Below are positions 48,429 through 56,853 of a DNA stretch of 64,000 nucleotides, piece after piece. The position numbers and the translations under genes were made by a program. Location of the stretch: contig DATKML010000037.1 of NCBI GenBank assembly GCA_035541875.1, positions 57,001-121,000 on the forward strand, given 5' to 3'. Source of the stretch: JAJPHI01 sp035541875 (GTDB taxonomy: Bacteria; Desulfobacterota; Binatia; Binatales; Binataceae). Each line of letters opens with the position of its first letter. The first letter of the stretch is position 1. Under the pieces are notes generated by a model. That model had not been told where the DNA came from, did no database searches, and worked only from the letters and a program-made list of their open reading frames with translations.

Positions 48429-50675
48429 ATGATGGCTGGCGCGCCGGAAGAGCAATTTCGTTCGATTGAGACCAAACGTCGCCGTCGCGAGTTGATCGCG
48501 GTCGTGATCGCGTCACTCACCCTGGTCGCCTTCGTCTTGGCACAGACCTCGTTACCGCCGCTACGCTCCCGTAGTTCGCTGGTTTCGAACCTAGTCGTAA
48601 TCCTGCTCTTCGATCTCAGTTTCATCTTGCTCGGCCTGATGCTCATCCTGGTCGGGCGCAATCTCGCCAAGGCGGTCTTCGAGCGTCGACGCGGCTTAAT
48701 CGGATCCAAGCTACAGGCTCGATTGGTCTTCGGCTTCAGCGCCGTCGCGCTGGTGCCTAGCGTCTTTCTGCTCTACGTCGCCGGAACCTTCCTGCGCGCC
48801 GATATCGACAGCTGGTTCAATCCGGAATACGAACGAGTCCTCGACGACTCTCTGCAGGTCGCGAAGGTCTACTATCTGAACTCGGCGAATAACGCCGTCC
48901 ATTTTGCGCGCGTGCTTGCCGGCCTGGTGACTGAGAAAGGACTGCTAGCGCCCAATCGCCGCAATGAGTTGCGCCAGTTTATCGAGAAGGCGCAGCAGGA
49001 ATATAACCTCGGCACGGTCGAGATCTTCGCCACCGACCGCAAGCTGATGATGCTGGTGCTGAGCCCGCGCACGCCCACCGGAATCGGTGTGTCGCCGGAT
49101 GCCCCCATTATAGCGAACACGCTCAAAGGCAGATCGGTTACCCGCACCGATCGCTTCGGAAAGTCGGACGTAATTCGAGGCAGCGCGCCGATCTACGCTT
49201 CGAAGGATACCGATGTGATCGCGGGTGCGATTGTGATCGACTACTACCTGCCCAAGAGTCTCGCCGATCGCGCGGCAGGAATCTCGCGCAGCGTGCAGGA
49301 ATACTTCCAACTCCGTATCCTGCGCCAGCCGATTACCCATAGCTATATTCTCGCGCTGGTTCTCATCGGGCTTGCGGTCGTGCTGCTGTCGAGCTGGTTC
49401 GGAATTTATATTGCCCGTGGGATCACAGGGCCGATTCGACTGCTGGCCGAAGGGATCCAGACGATCGCGGCCGGCAATCTAAACTTCAAGATTGCAGAAG
49501 TCGGCGATGACGAGATAGGTCAGGTCGTCGAGTCCTTCAACCAGATGACGGCTGACCTGCGCGCGTCACGCGCCGAGATAGAACAGCGCCGGCGCTACAC
49601 GGAGACGCTTTTGCGTAACGTTTCGGCGGGTGTCGTCGGACTCGATTCGGATCAAAAGATAATCGCGATCAATCCATGCGCCGAGCGGATGCTCAGCGTC
49701 GGTGCCGAGAGCGCGATGGGGCGGTCTTACGACCAATGTTTGCCTCCGGCGTTGGTGCGAGCGCTGGAAGATTACTTCGTCGATGGGCGCCGAACGCGCG
49801 AACTGCGCTTTCAGCTGGAACTCGAAGGCACGGGCTCAGAGACCGATCTGATGGTTACGGTGACGCCGCTGGGCAGCGCCTCGAATGATGACGGCAACGG
49901 TTCTCACGATCTTGGCTCAGTGCTCTTTTTCGAAGATGTAAGTCAGCTCGCCAAGGTTGAGCGGATGGAAGCGTGGCGCGAGGTCGCCCGTCGAATCGCG
50001 CACGAAATCAAGAATCCGCTGACCCCGATCCAGCTCTCGGCCGAGAGGCTGCGGCGTCAGCTCTCGGCGCGATCGGATAAGGAAGCCCGTCTAATCGACG
50101 AGACCACGCGCACGATTATCGGCGAGGTCGAAGACCTCAAGCGCCTGGTGAACGAGTTTTCGGGTTTTGCCCGGATGCCCCAGCTAAGCCCGGTACCCGG
50201 CCACTTGAATCCGCTCGCTGAGGAAGTGGTGAACAACTTCCGCGAGGCTCATCCCGCAGTGGAATTTCACCTTGAACTAACCACTGCATTGCCGACGATC
50301 GCGATCGATCGCGAGGCGCTGAAGCGCGCTATCGTTAATCTGCTCGATAACGCTGTCGCCGCGAGCGTCGCTCACAACGTCAATGGCGAGCAGCCGCGGA
50401 TTAAGGTCACTACCGCGATTGATCCGGCCAGCGGAGTCGTGACGCTGGAGGTCGCTGACAACGGACCGGGAATCGAGCCCCGGATGCGGCCGCGCGTTTT
50501 TGAGCCTTATTTCTCGACCAAAAAGGGAGGAACGGGCTTGGGCCTCGCGATTGTGGCGACGATTGTCAGCGACCATCACGGCTTCGTGCGGGTCTACGAT
50601 CACCCGCCGCACGGCAGTAGATTTGTGCTGGAGTTTCCAATAAAAGAACAGCCAAACCCTCAGCTTTCGGCCTGA
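48429..50675 (+). CDS. NtrY-like sensor histidine kinase
   Basis: A 748-residue membrane sensor kinase. N-terminal transmembrane helices lie at about 15-35, 45-75 and 90-115, with another at about 300-325. Between the last two lies a periplasmic sensory region of roughly 190 residues (TEKGLLAPNRRNELRQFIEK to AGISRSVQEYF). Then come HAMP (ARGITGPIRLLAEGIQ), a PAS domain, HisKA with phospho-acceptor His525 (ARRIAHEIKNPLTPIQLSA) and the ATPase domain with NLLDNAVAAS, VADNGPGIEP and GGTGLGLAIV. This layout matches NtrY of alpha- and deltaproteobacteria, which pairs with the sigma-54 activator NtrX. Here the next gene is a receiver-LpxC fusion, not ntrX. ATG 48432 is also possible. Confidence 0.93.
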   Translation: MMAGAPEEQFRSIETKRRRRELIAVVIASLTLVAFVLAQTSLPPLRSRSSLVSNLVVILLFDLSFILLGLMLILVGRNLAKAVFERRRGLIGSKLQARLVFGFSAVALVPSVFLLYVAGTFLRADIDSWFNPEYERVLDDSLQVAKVYYLNSANNAVHFARVLAGLVTEKGLLAPNRRNELRQFIEKAQQEYNLGTVEIFATDRKLMMLVLSPRTPTGIGVSPDAPIIANTLKGRSVTRTDRFGKSDVIRGSAPIYASKDTDVIAGAIVIDYYLPKSLADRAAGISRSVQEYFQLRILRQPITHSYILALVLIGLAVVLLSSWFGIYIARGITGPIRLLAEGIQTIAAGNLNFKIAEVGDDEIGQVVESFNQMTADLRASRAEIEQRRRYTETLLRNVSAGVVGLDSDQKIIAINPCAERMLSVGAESAMGRSYDQCLPPALVRALEDYFVDGRRTRELRFQLELEGTGSETDLMVTVTPLGSASNDDGNGSHDLGSVLFFEDVSQLAKVERMEAWREVARRIAHEIKNPLTPIQLSAERLRRQLSARSDKEARLIDETTRTIIGEVEDLKRLVNEFSGFARMPQLSPVPGHLNPLAEEVVNNFREAHPAVEFHLELTTALPTIAIDREALKRAIVNLLDNAVAASVAHNVNGEQPRIKVTTAIDPASGVVTLEVADNGPGIEPRMRPRVFEPYFSTKKGGTGLGLAIVATIVSDHHGFVRVYDHPPHGSRFVLEFPIKEQPNPQLSA

Positions 50676-50743
50676 TCCGAGGCGATTTGGCTATCAAGAA
50701 GTAGACTCACCCGAAGCATCCCGAGGAGCATAAGAAGAAGATA

Positions 50744-52006
50744 GTGAGTACGACCGTTTTAGTGGTGGATGATGAGGAGCGGATTCGGTCGTCGCTGCGC
50801 GGAATCCTGAGCGACGAAGGTTATCGCGTACTGGATACCGGCGATGGCCCGGGTGCGATGGAGATTATCGCGCGGGAAAATCCAGCCCTGGTTCTACTCG
50901 ATGTCTGGATGCCCGGTCTCGACGGAATTGAGCTGCTCCGGCGGATCAAGCAAGAACGTCCGCGCACGCCGGTGATAATGATTTCCGGCCACGCCAACAT
51001 CCAGAACGCGGTCGCCGCGACTCGACTTGGAGCGGCGGATTTTCTTGAGAAGCCTTTCTCCGTAAATGGATTGCTCGCCGCACTCGAACGAGTTCTGGCG
51101 GGCGAGAACGGTGGTTCGGCGCGCCCTGTCGAAAGCCTGGGGCAAGCGACCAACGGATCTCTTAGTGCGATGGGGACGACGATCGCTTCGTTACCGCAAC
51201 GGACGGTCGCACAGCCTCTGGTGATCGGCGGTCAGGGCCTTCATTCCGGTCTTAAGACTGGTGTGATTCTTCATCCCGCGCCCCTCGACAGCGGGATCGT
51301 CTTTTCCTCGCTGGCCGATCAATCTGCAGTTCTTGCTCGACTCGAGAATGTGACCGAGACCGGCTACAACACGACGCTGAGCAACGGCGAGCACTCGATT
51401 CGAACCGTAGAGCATCTGATGTCCGCGCTTCACGGCTTGGGCATCACCAATGTGTTGATTAAGACGGATGACGAGGTCCCGGCGCTCGACGGTTCCGCGC
51501 TCGAGTTCTGCCAGCATCTGCGCAAGGTGGGCGTTACCGATCAGGGGGCTTCGGTGCAACCTGTCCAGGTCGGCAAACCGATTCAGGTAGGCGAGGGCAA
51601 GGAATCCATCCGAATTGAACCTGCCGATCGGCTGATTATTGATTACGAGCTCGACTATCCCGCCCCTATCGGCGTTCAGCGTATCCACTTTGAACTGGAT
51701 TCCCCGGCCAGCTACGAGCGCGAAATCGCACCGGCGCGAACCTTCGGTTTCGTCAGCGAGTTCCATAAGCTCGCTGCGATGGGGCTCGCGCGTGGCGGTC
51801 GTCTCGACAATCTGATTCTTGTAGACGATGAGAAGGTGGTTAATACCGAGTTGCGCTTCCCGAACGAATTCGCGCGTCACAAGGTGCTCGATATGATCGG
51901 CGACCTATATCTGTTGGGCCGCCCGCTGGTGGGTCACATCACTGCGTCGCGCACTGGCCACTCTGACAATCTCGCGCTGCTTCGCGCTATCGCGGCGGCG
52001 CACTAA
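50744..52006 (+). CDS. lpxC: Response-regulator receiver domain fused to LpxC deacetylase
   Basis: A 420-residue two-domain protein. The receiver (1-120) is intact: acidic pocket Asp9/Asp10/Glu11 (VVDDEE), phospho-acceptor Asp53 (VLLDVWMPG), switch Ser81 (MISGHA) and Lys103 (LEKPFS). It looks NtrX-like. After a linker of about 25 residues, LpxC (about 150-420) begins QRTVAQPLVIGGQGLHSG. The zinc ligands His224 (RTVEHLMSAL), His379 and Asp383 (RHKVLDMIGD) and general acid-base His406 (RTGHSDN) are present, with Glu223 and Lys380. LpxC removes the N-acetyl group from acylated UDP-GlcNAc, the committed step of lipid A. The start is GTG 50744 after AAGAAGA. No DNA-binding domain is present, so control of enzyme activity or stability by phosphorylation is inferred. 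Confidence 0.95.
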   Translation: MSTTVLVVDDEERIRSSLRGILSDEGYRVLDTGDGPGAMEIIARENPALVLLDVWMPGLDGIELLRRIKQERPRTPVIMISGHANIQNAVAATRLGAADFLEKPFSVNGLLAALERVLAGENGGSARPVESLGQATNGSLSAMGTTIASLPQRTVAQPLVIGGQGLHSGLKTGVILHPAPLDSGIVFSSLADQSAVLARLENVTETGYNTTLSNGEHSIRTVEHLMSALHGLGITNVLIKTDDEVPALDGSALEFCQHLRKVGVTDQGASVQPVQVGKPIQVGEGKESIRIEPADRLIIDYELDYPAPIGVQRIHFELDSPASYEREIAPARTFGFVSEFHKLAAMGLARGGRLDNLILVDDEKVVNTELRFPNEFARHKVLDMIGDLYLLGRPLVGHITASRTGHSDNLALLRAIAAAH

Positions 52007-52023
52007 ACGAATTACGCAAAAGC

Positions 52024-52758
52024 ATGGAATTGAAGGGACGTGTCGCGCTCGTTACGGGTGCGGGGAAAAGGGTAGGGCGCGCAATCGCGATGGCGTTAGC
52101 GGATCGCGGCGCAACCATCGCGATTCATTATCGCAGCTCCAAAACTGAAGCTGCCGAAGGCGTCGCAGCGATTACGTCGCGCGGTGGCAAGGCCGAAGCG
52201 TTCGCCGCCGATCTCACGAGTGTCCCCGCAATCGAGAAGATGGTCGCTGAGGTGCTCCAGCGCTTCGGCCGTATCGACGTGCTGGTCAATTCGGCGTCGG
52301 TTTTCTATCGCAAGCCGCTGGAAGATCTGACCGAAGAGGATTGGGATATCAACCTCGATACGAACCTCAAGGCCCCATTCTTCCTGTGTAAGTTTGCCGG
52401 TGAAGCGATGCGCCGTCAGGGCGCGGGCAAGATCGTGAATATCGGCGATTGGGCCGGTATCCGCCCCTACAACAATTATCTCCCTTACACCGTATCCAAG
52501 ACGGGGCTCATCGGACTCACCCGCGCGCTGGCCAAGGCCCTGTCTCCGCAGGTCCACGTCAATTTGGTTGCGCTAGGACCGGTGATGCCGCCGGATGATT
52601 ACGACGCTGCCGAAATCGAAAAGCTCAAGCAGGCTACTCTGACGAAGTCACTCGGCTCGCCCGAGGAAGTAGCTCGCGCGGTGCTCTATCTGTGCGAGGG
52701 CACCGATTTCACGACTGGCTCGACGTTGATGCTGGACGGCGGACGCCTGCTCAACTAG
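52024..52758 (+). CDS. Pteridine-reductase-like short-chain dehydrogenase
   Basis: A 244-residue SDR enzyme. The nucleotide motif TGAGKRVGRAIAM resembles the TGxxKRxG loop of PTR1/FolM-type pteridine reductases. The catalytic triad position normally held by Ser is Asp142 (IVNIGDWAG), with Tyr155 and Lys159 (NNYLPYTVSKTGL). Asp-Tyr-Lys with spacing 13 and 4 is the pattern of trypanosomatid PTR1. It may reduce dihydropterins (folate or monapterin) rather than acyl-ACP. FabG has Ser at this site, so a FabG call is less likely. It follows the LpxC fusion by 17 bases in the same operon. Confidence 0.75.
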   Translation: MELKGRVALVTGAGKRVGRAIAMALADRGATIAIHYRSSKTEAAEGVAAITSRGGKAEAFAADLTSVPAIEKMVAEVLQRFGRIDVLVNSASVFYRKPLEDLTEEDWDINLDTNLKAPFFLCKFAGEAMRRQGAGKIVNIGDWAGIRPYNNYLPYTVSKTGLIGLTRALAKALSPQVHVNLVALGPVMPPDDYDAAEIEKLKQATLTKSLGSPEEVARAVLYLCEGTDFTTGSTLMLDGGRLLN

Positions 52759-52768
52759 GCATTTTCGG

Positions 52769-53509
52769 ATGAGTACCCATTCGGCCTCGCCCGACTTTAA
52801 CTACAAAATTGAACCGATTCCCGAGCGTATCGCGATTTTAGCGAGCGGCGGACTCGATAGTTCCGTGATGCTCGGCGTGATCGCCCGCTCCGGTCGCCAG
52901 GTCTATCCGGTCTATGTTCAGGCCGGCCTGCGTTGGGAAAAGGATGAACTCCCGACTTTGCGGCGCTTCGTTCGCGCGTTGCGCCTTCCGAATATCGCAC
53001 CGATTACTCCATTAAAGTTGCCGATGGGGGATCTTGCCGGTGACCACTGGAGCATGACCGGACGTAACGTACCCGGTTACAAGGCGGCACTGACCTCGAA
53101 CTATATCCTTGGGCGCAACCTGACTTTGCTCACCAAGGCGGCGGTGTTCTGCGCTCGTCATCAGATCGGTGAAATTGCGATGGCGCCGCTCGAAAGTAAT
53201 CCGTTCCCCGATGCTCGCCCGGAATTCTTCCGAGCCTTTGCTCGCGCGGTGGAGCTGGGTGTCGGCATCAAGCTTAAGGTCAAGACTCCTTTCGCGGGCT
53301 TCACCAAGGCCGACGTCGTTCGACGCGGCGCGGGGATGCCGATGGAGCTGACGGTCTCCTGCGCTCAACCCACAGGCAATATTCATTGCGGCGCATGTAC
53401 GAAGTGCGCTGAACGAGTAGAGGGGTTCACTGAAGCGGGCGTGCCCGATCCGACGCTCTACGCTGGTAAGTCAGGCACTCGTAATAACGGCGCTCGCTCG
53501 CGTCGTTAA
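52769..53509 (+). CDS. QueC-like 7-cyano-7-deazaguanine synthase family protein
   Basis: A 246-residue N-type ATP pyrophosphatase. The PP-loop ILASGGLDSSVMLGV is intact, the family NYILGRNLTLLTKAA and FPDARPEFFRA segments are present, and the zinc site SCAQPTGNIHCGACTKCAER has the QueC-type C-x(n)-CxxCxxC pattern. QueC makes preQ0 for queuosine. Some segments depart from typical QueC (MAPLESNPFPDA in place of a GVNxxDxSGYPDC-type motif), and QueC-like paralogues act in other pathways, including some defence systems. No queD, queE or queF lies here. It starts 11 bases after the SDR gene; the stop overlaps the metallopeptidase gene by four bases tail to tail. Confidence 0.78.
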   Translation: MSTHSASPDFNYKIEPIPERIAILASGGLDSSVMLGVIARSGRQVYPVYVQAGLRWEKDELPTLRRFVRALRLPNIAPITPLKLPMGDLAGDHWSMTGRNVPGYKAALTSNYILGRNLTLLTKAAVFCARHQIGEIAMAPLESNPFPDARPEFFRAFARAVELGVGIKLKVKTPFAGFTKADVVRRGAGMPMELTVSCAQPTGNIHCGACTKCAERVEGFTEAGVPDPTLYAGKSGTRNNGARSRR

Positions 53510-54852
53510 CTGTGTGACGCGAGCGCCGCGCTGTCGAAGCCGGCGGCTCGCTTGCCGGGCGTCGGGTTCGAGTTGCCGCTGGGCTCGAGCGCAATCTTGC
53601 TCGACTTCCACACCGTAGTGGCTAACTCGGTGAGCGGGAGTGATTCAGGTCCAATCAGTACCAGCACGGCGTTTCCCTCAGTTGTGAGTCGGTAGGTGCT
53701 CGAGGAGGACTTCAGCTTCTCCAAAATTGGCGCATAGGCGGCAGCGAAGTCTTCCGCCGACGCACGATCGTGAAACGCGATCATCCAGATAACTGCCAAC
53801 GCATTATCCTTCTGCAAGGCGATCATCCGGTCTGCACGCCACTGCGCCGGTAGACTAAGCGCCGGGGATTTCGCCGGCAAATTGCGCTGCAAGATCAGTT
53901 TGAGCAGCAGTTCGCCGAATGTATCGTCGTCGACCTTCTTCCAGCCCGACATCAAGGTGCTGTAGCCGTCGAGGGTAACTTTTGTCACCGGCGGCCGTTG
54001 GTCGAAATAGAGGGCCGGATTCATGATCTCTTGCGTCGAGCGCGGAGGATCGCGATAGATCGCATCGACTGCCGCCCATCCACCTCGCTGCCAAGCTTCC
54101 GCGACGAAGCGGGTTCCCTGCACATACTGGAACATCATCGGCGCGCTCAGGGCGAGTGGTGTCCCAGCCGATTCAGGCTGGAAGCTCTCAGGCATCGACG
54201 AGAAGTGATCGACGATCTTCTTTTCGAGGTCCTCGGTCAGACCTCCGGAGACGTAAGCCAGACCTGCAAGAGTCGCATCACCTTCGATCACGGAATGAAG
54301 CGCAATCTCCTCATCGTCGTTGTCCTTGACCTTAAGGAGCATCGCTTCGAGATCGAAATGCTGATCCTGTAGTGCGTGGGTCAGTTCGTGAGCTTCGAGC
54401 AATTCATCGGTCACTTGAGGGCGGCCGGTCAGTGCCTGTCCGATAGCACTTTTACCGCGAACCTGAATCATTACCTTGTCATGGGGATCGTAGAATCCTG
54501 CGATCTCCTGATTCATCAGTTCGATCTGTTTGCTTTTCAGTTCGGTGCCTGAGGGAAAGAGCCCCGTCATAATCCCGACTTGCCCACCTACGCGAAGCTC
54601 TTCCTCGGAGGAATCCCGATTGAGTTTCGCAACCATCATCTGGCGAGCCTCGTCACCGGATTTGGCGACGAACGGAACGTCGGTTACAAAGCTGAGTTTG
54701 CGGAGTTGCTGGATGCCGCCTTTGACGTTTTCTGCACCGACCTGATCACTGGTCGGGGTACATCCGCAGATTAACGCTAGACCGAAGGACACAATCGTCC
54801 CGCGCCATGAAGACGCCAGCCAAGTGGAGCCACGGCCTCGATCTCGCTTCAT
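53506..54852 (-). CDS. Putative metallopeptidase lipoprotein (HExxH)
   Basis: A protein of about 448 residues with a signal peptide and lipobox ending at Cys31 (LALICGCTP). The zincin motif His155-Glu-Leu-Thr-His159 (EAHELTHALQDQ) and, about 45 residues later, SVIEGDATLAG suggest a metallopeptidase related to the DUF6782/eIAP-like group; the Glu in EGDA may be the third zinc ligand. Function unknown. ATG 54852 precedes the signal peptide best; GTG 54885 would add 11 residues. It is 35 bases downstream of rlpA on the same strand, so cotranscription is likely, and it is anchored in a membrane facing the periplasm if the lipobox is used. Confidence 0.75.
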   Translation of the reverse strand: MKRDRGRGSTWLASSWRGTIVSFGLALICGCTPTSDQVGAENVKGGIQQLRKLSFVTDVPFVAKSGDEARQMMVAKLNRDSSEEELRVGGQVGIMTGLFPSGTELKSKQIELMNQEIAGFYDPHDKVMIQVRGKSAIGQALTGRPQVTDELLEAHELTHALQDQHFDLEAMLLKVKDNDDEEIALHSVIEGDATLAGLAYVSGGLTEDLEKKIVDHFSSMPESFQPESAGTPLALSAPMMFQYVQGTRFVAEAWQRGGWAAVDAIYRDPPRSTQEIMNPALYFDQRPPVTKVTLDGYSTLMSGWKKVDDDTFGELLLKLILQRNLPAKSPALSLPAQWRADRMIALQKDNALAVIWMIAFHDRASAEDFAAAYAPILEKLKSSSSTYRLTTEGNAVLVLIGPESLPLTELATTVWKSSKIALEPSGNSNPTPGKRAAGFDSAALASHS

Positions 54853-54887
54853 CCATCGCGTGGCTTGGGTCCCCGGCGACACCACGC

Positions 54888-55553
54888 TTACTCGGTAACA
54901 ACTAGCGGAGAGTAACCTAGCTTGGCAAGTTTTGTAGCGCGCGATTCGGCCTGATTCCGGTCCATGAAAGCGCCCATCTGAATCCGGTAACGAGGGACGC
55001 CATCGACCTGCGCCTCCGCCATCTGCACATCGGGGAAAGTCGAAGCGAGCCGCTGGCGCATCGAGCGCGCATGACCCGCGTCCGCATATGAGGCTATCCG
55101 AACGTAGTAGCGCTGCCCCAGCGGTGGACCTCCCTCGGGGCTCTGCAGCACATCCATCCGAACCTGTGCGGTTCCCGGACCGATGATTCCCAGCTGCTGG
55201 GCCGCGCGATGAGACAGATCGAGCCCACGCCCCTTTACGTAAGGGCCGTGATCGTTAACCGTCACCTCGACCTGACGGTTGTTGCTCAAGTTGATGACAC
55301 GCAAGCGCGTGCCGAGGGGAAAGATCACCGACGCGGCGGTCAGACCTTCCTGATCATAAACCGCGCCACTCGACGTCTTATGTCCGTGGAATCCCGGGCC
55401 GTACCATGAGGCCGTGCCGACGACGCTTGTTCCCGAAGGCCCAGCGGATGAGGACAGGGTAGGGGCGACCGAGGGAGCGGTTTGGGTGGTTGAACACCCG
55501 ACGACTGCGAGTGTCAGTGCGGCGAGAGCCGCGACCGACAGGTACTTAACCAT
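54888..55553 (-). CDS. rlpA: RlpA-like septal lytic transglycosylase lipoprotein
   Basis: A lipoprotein with lipobox VVGC (LALTLAVVGCSTTQ), a double-psi beta-barrel domain (GTASWYGPGFHGHKTSSGAV, LPLGT-type FPLGTRLRVINL, VTVNDHGPYVKGRGLDLS with the catalytic Asp region) and a C-terminal SPOR domain (about 155-221; YYVRIASYADAGHA). RlpA cleaves glycan strands lacking stem peptides at the division site, and SPOR binds such denuded strands. The start ATG 55553 has GGAGG upstream and gives 221 residues. The metallopeptidase gene follows. Confidence 0.93.
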   Translation of the reverse strand: MVKYLSVAALAALTLAVVGCSTTQTAPSVAPTLSSSAGPSGTSVVGTASWYGPGFHGHKTSSGAVYDQEGLTAASVIFPLGTRLRVINLSNNRQVEVTVNDHGPYVKGRGLDLSHRAAQQLGIIGPGTAQVRMDVLQSPEGGPPLGQRYYVRIASYADAGHARSMRQRLASTFPDVQMAEAQVDGVPRYRIQMGAFMDRNQAESRATKLAKLGYSPLVVTE

Positions 55554-55581
55554 CCCCACACCTCCGCAACGACCCGTCGAA

Positions 55582-55587
55582 ATTATA
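55582..55587 (-). promoter_or_regulatory. Consensus -10 element upstream of rlpA
   Basis: On the minus strand the sequence reads TATAAT, a perfect -10 box, about 29 bases before the rlpA ATG. That allows a leader of about 20 bases including the ribosome site GGAGG. No good -35 is visible at 16-18 bases, so the promoter is tentative. It sits in the divergent space between rlpA and the dGTPase gene. Confidence 0.45.
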
Positions 55588-55673
55588 CACAAGGCCTGGA
55601 GCTTGTGCACATTCGTTAGGTCGCGCTATCGGGAGTCGCGCAGGGCCTGTTAAGATCGAACAGCGGTCGGACG

Positions 55674-56828
55674 ATGCAGCGGAAGCGTGAAGATATCGAG
55701 GAACTTGAAGAACGCACGCTGGCGCCCTATGCGATGCGCTCGCGGGCCAGTCGTGGCCGCAAGATTGCCGAACCCGCCCATCCGCTACGAACCTGCTTTC
55801 AGCGTGACCGCGATCGCATCATTCATTGCGCCGCCTTCCGCCGGCTTGAATATAAGACGCAGGTCTTCGTCAATCATGAAGGTGACTACTACCGCACGCG
55901 GCTGACGCATACGATCGAGGCGGCCCAAATCACTCGAACGGTGGCGCAGGCGCTCGGTCTAAATCGCGATTTGGCCGAAGCCGTCGCACTGGCGCACGAT
56001 TTAGGCCATCCGCCGTTTGGCCATGCCGGTGAGAGGGCTATAAACGAATTGATGCGGCCGCATGGTGGTTTTGATCACAACGCGCAGAGCCTGCGCACAG
56101 TCGATTGGATCGAAATACGCTACCCAAGTTTCCGCGGTCTGAATTTGAGTTACGAAGTGCGCGAAGGGATCGTCAAACATTCAGCCTTCAAAGGACGCCC
56201 CGCGGCGCAGGAGTTTGACCCATCGCTTTATCCCTGTCTGGAAGCACAAATCGTCGATTTTGCCGATGAGATAGCTTACCTGGCGCACGACGTCGACGAC
56301 GGTGTCGAAGCTGGGATGCTTGCGGAGAAAGAGCTCGAAGCTTCGCAGCTGTATCGTGAGGCGCGCAGCATGGTCGTTTCAGACGGTGCCGATGAACGAG
56401 TTATGCGCTATCAGATTGTTAATCGAATGATCAACCTGATGGTGACCGATCTGATCGATAATATCGATGCGCAGTTGGTAGCCGCGGACGTGGATAGTAT
56501 CGAGCGGGTTTGGCGGGCGGGCAGGGCGCTCGCCGGTTTCAGCCCGGCGATGAGCGATCGCGTGGCCGAACTCAAGCGCCTGATGCGCGATCGGCTGTAT
56601 CGGCATTATCGCGTAAGCAGGATGACCGAAAAGGCGAGCAGGGTGCTCACGCAGCTTTTTCAAGCCTACATCGCTGAACCGCGTCAGATACCAGAGGTCG
56701 TCCTGGAGCGCGCCAAGCAGGACGGCGACCCGCTTCCGCGTGCGATCGCCGACTATATCGCGGGAATGACCGATCGTTTCGCGCTCGACGAATATCGCAA
56801 GCTTTTTGATCCCAACGAGAAGGTCTGA
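55674..56828 (+). CDS. dgt: Deoxyguanosinetriphosphate triphosphohydrolase-like protein
   Basis: A 384-residue HD-domain enzyme removing triphosphate from dNTPs. It has FQRDRDRIIHCAAFRRLEYK, VFVNHEGDYYRTRLTHTIE, the HD motif VALAHDLGHPPFGHAGE and the later ADEIAYLAHDVDDG, with all metal-binding His/Asp residues in place. This is the dGTPase type 2/SAMHD1-like bacterial group. Start ATG 55674. The next gene starts 25 bases after its stop and could be in the same operon. Confidence 0.95.
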   Translation: MQRKREDIEELEERTLAPYAMRSRASRGRKIAEPAHPLRTCFQRDRDRIIHCAAFRRLEYKTQVFVNHEGDYYRTRLTHTIEAAQITRTVAQALGLNRDLAEAVALAHDLGHPPFGHAGERAINELMRPHGGFDHNAQSLRTVDWIEIRYPSFRGLNLSYEVREGIVKHSAFKGRPAAQEFDPSLYPCLEAQIVDFADEIAYLAHDVDDGVEAGMLAEKELEASQLYREARSMVVSDGADERVMRYQIVNRMINLMVTDLIDNIDAQLVAADVDSIERVWRAGRALAGFSPAMSDRVAELKRLMRDRLYRHYRVSRMTEKASRVLTQLFQAYIAEPRQIPEVVLERAKQDGDPLPRAIADYIAGMTDRFALDEYRKLFDPNEKV

Positions 56829-56853
56829 TTTTGCTACGGAGAGTACACCGCCG

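Noticed and set aside
52024..52758. FabG (3-oxoacyl-ACP reductase) for the SDR gene
   Set aside because: The catalytic Ser of FabG is replaced by Asp142 and the N-terminal loop is TGAGKRVG, which fits pteridine reductases better.
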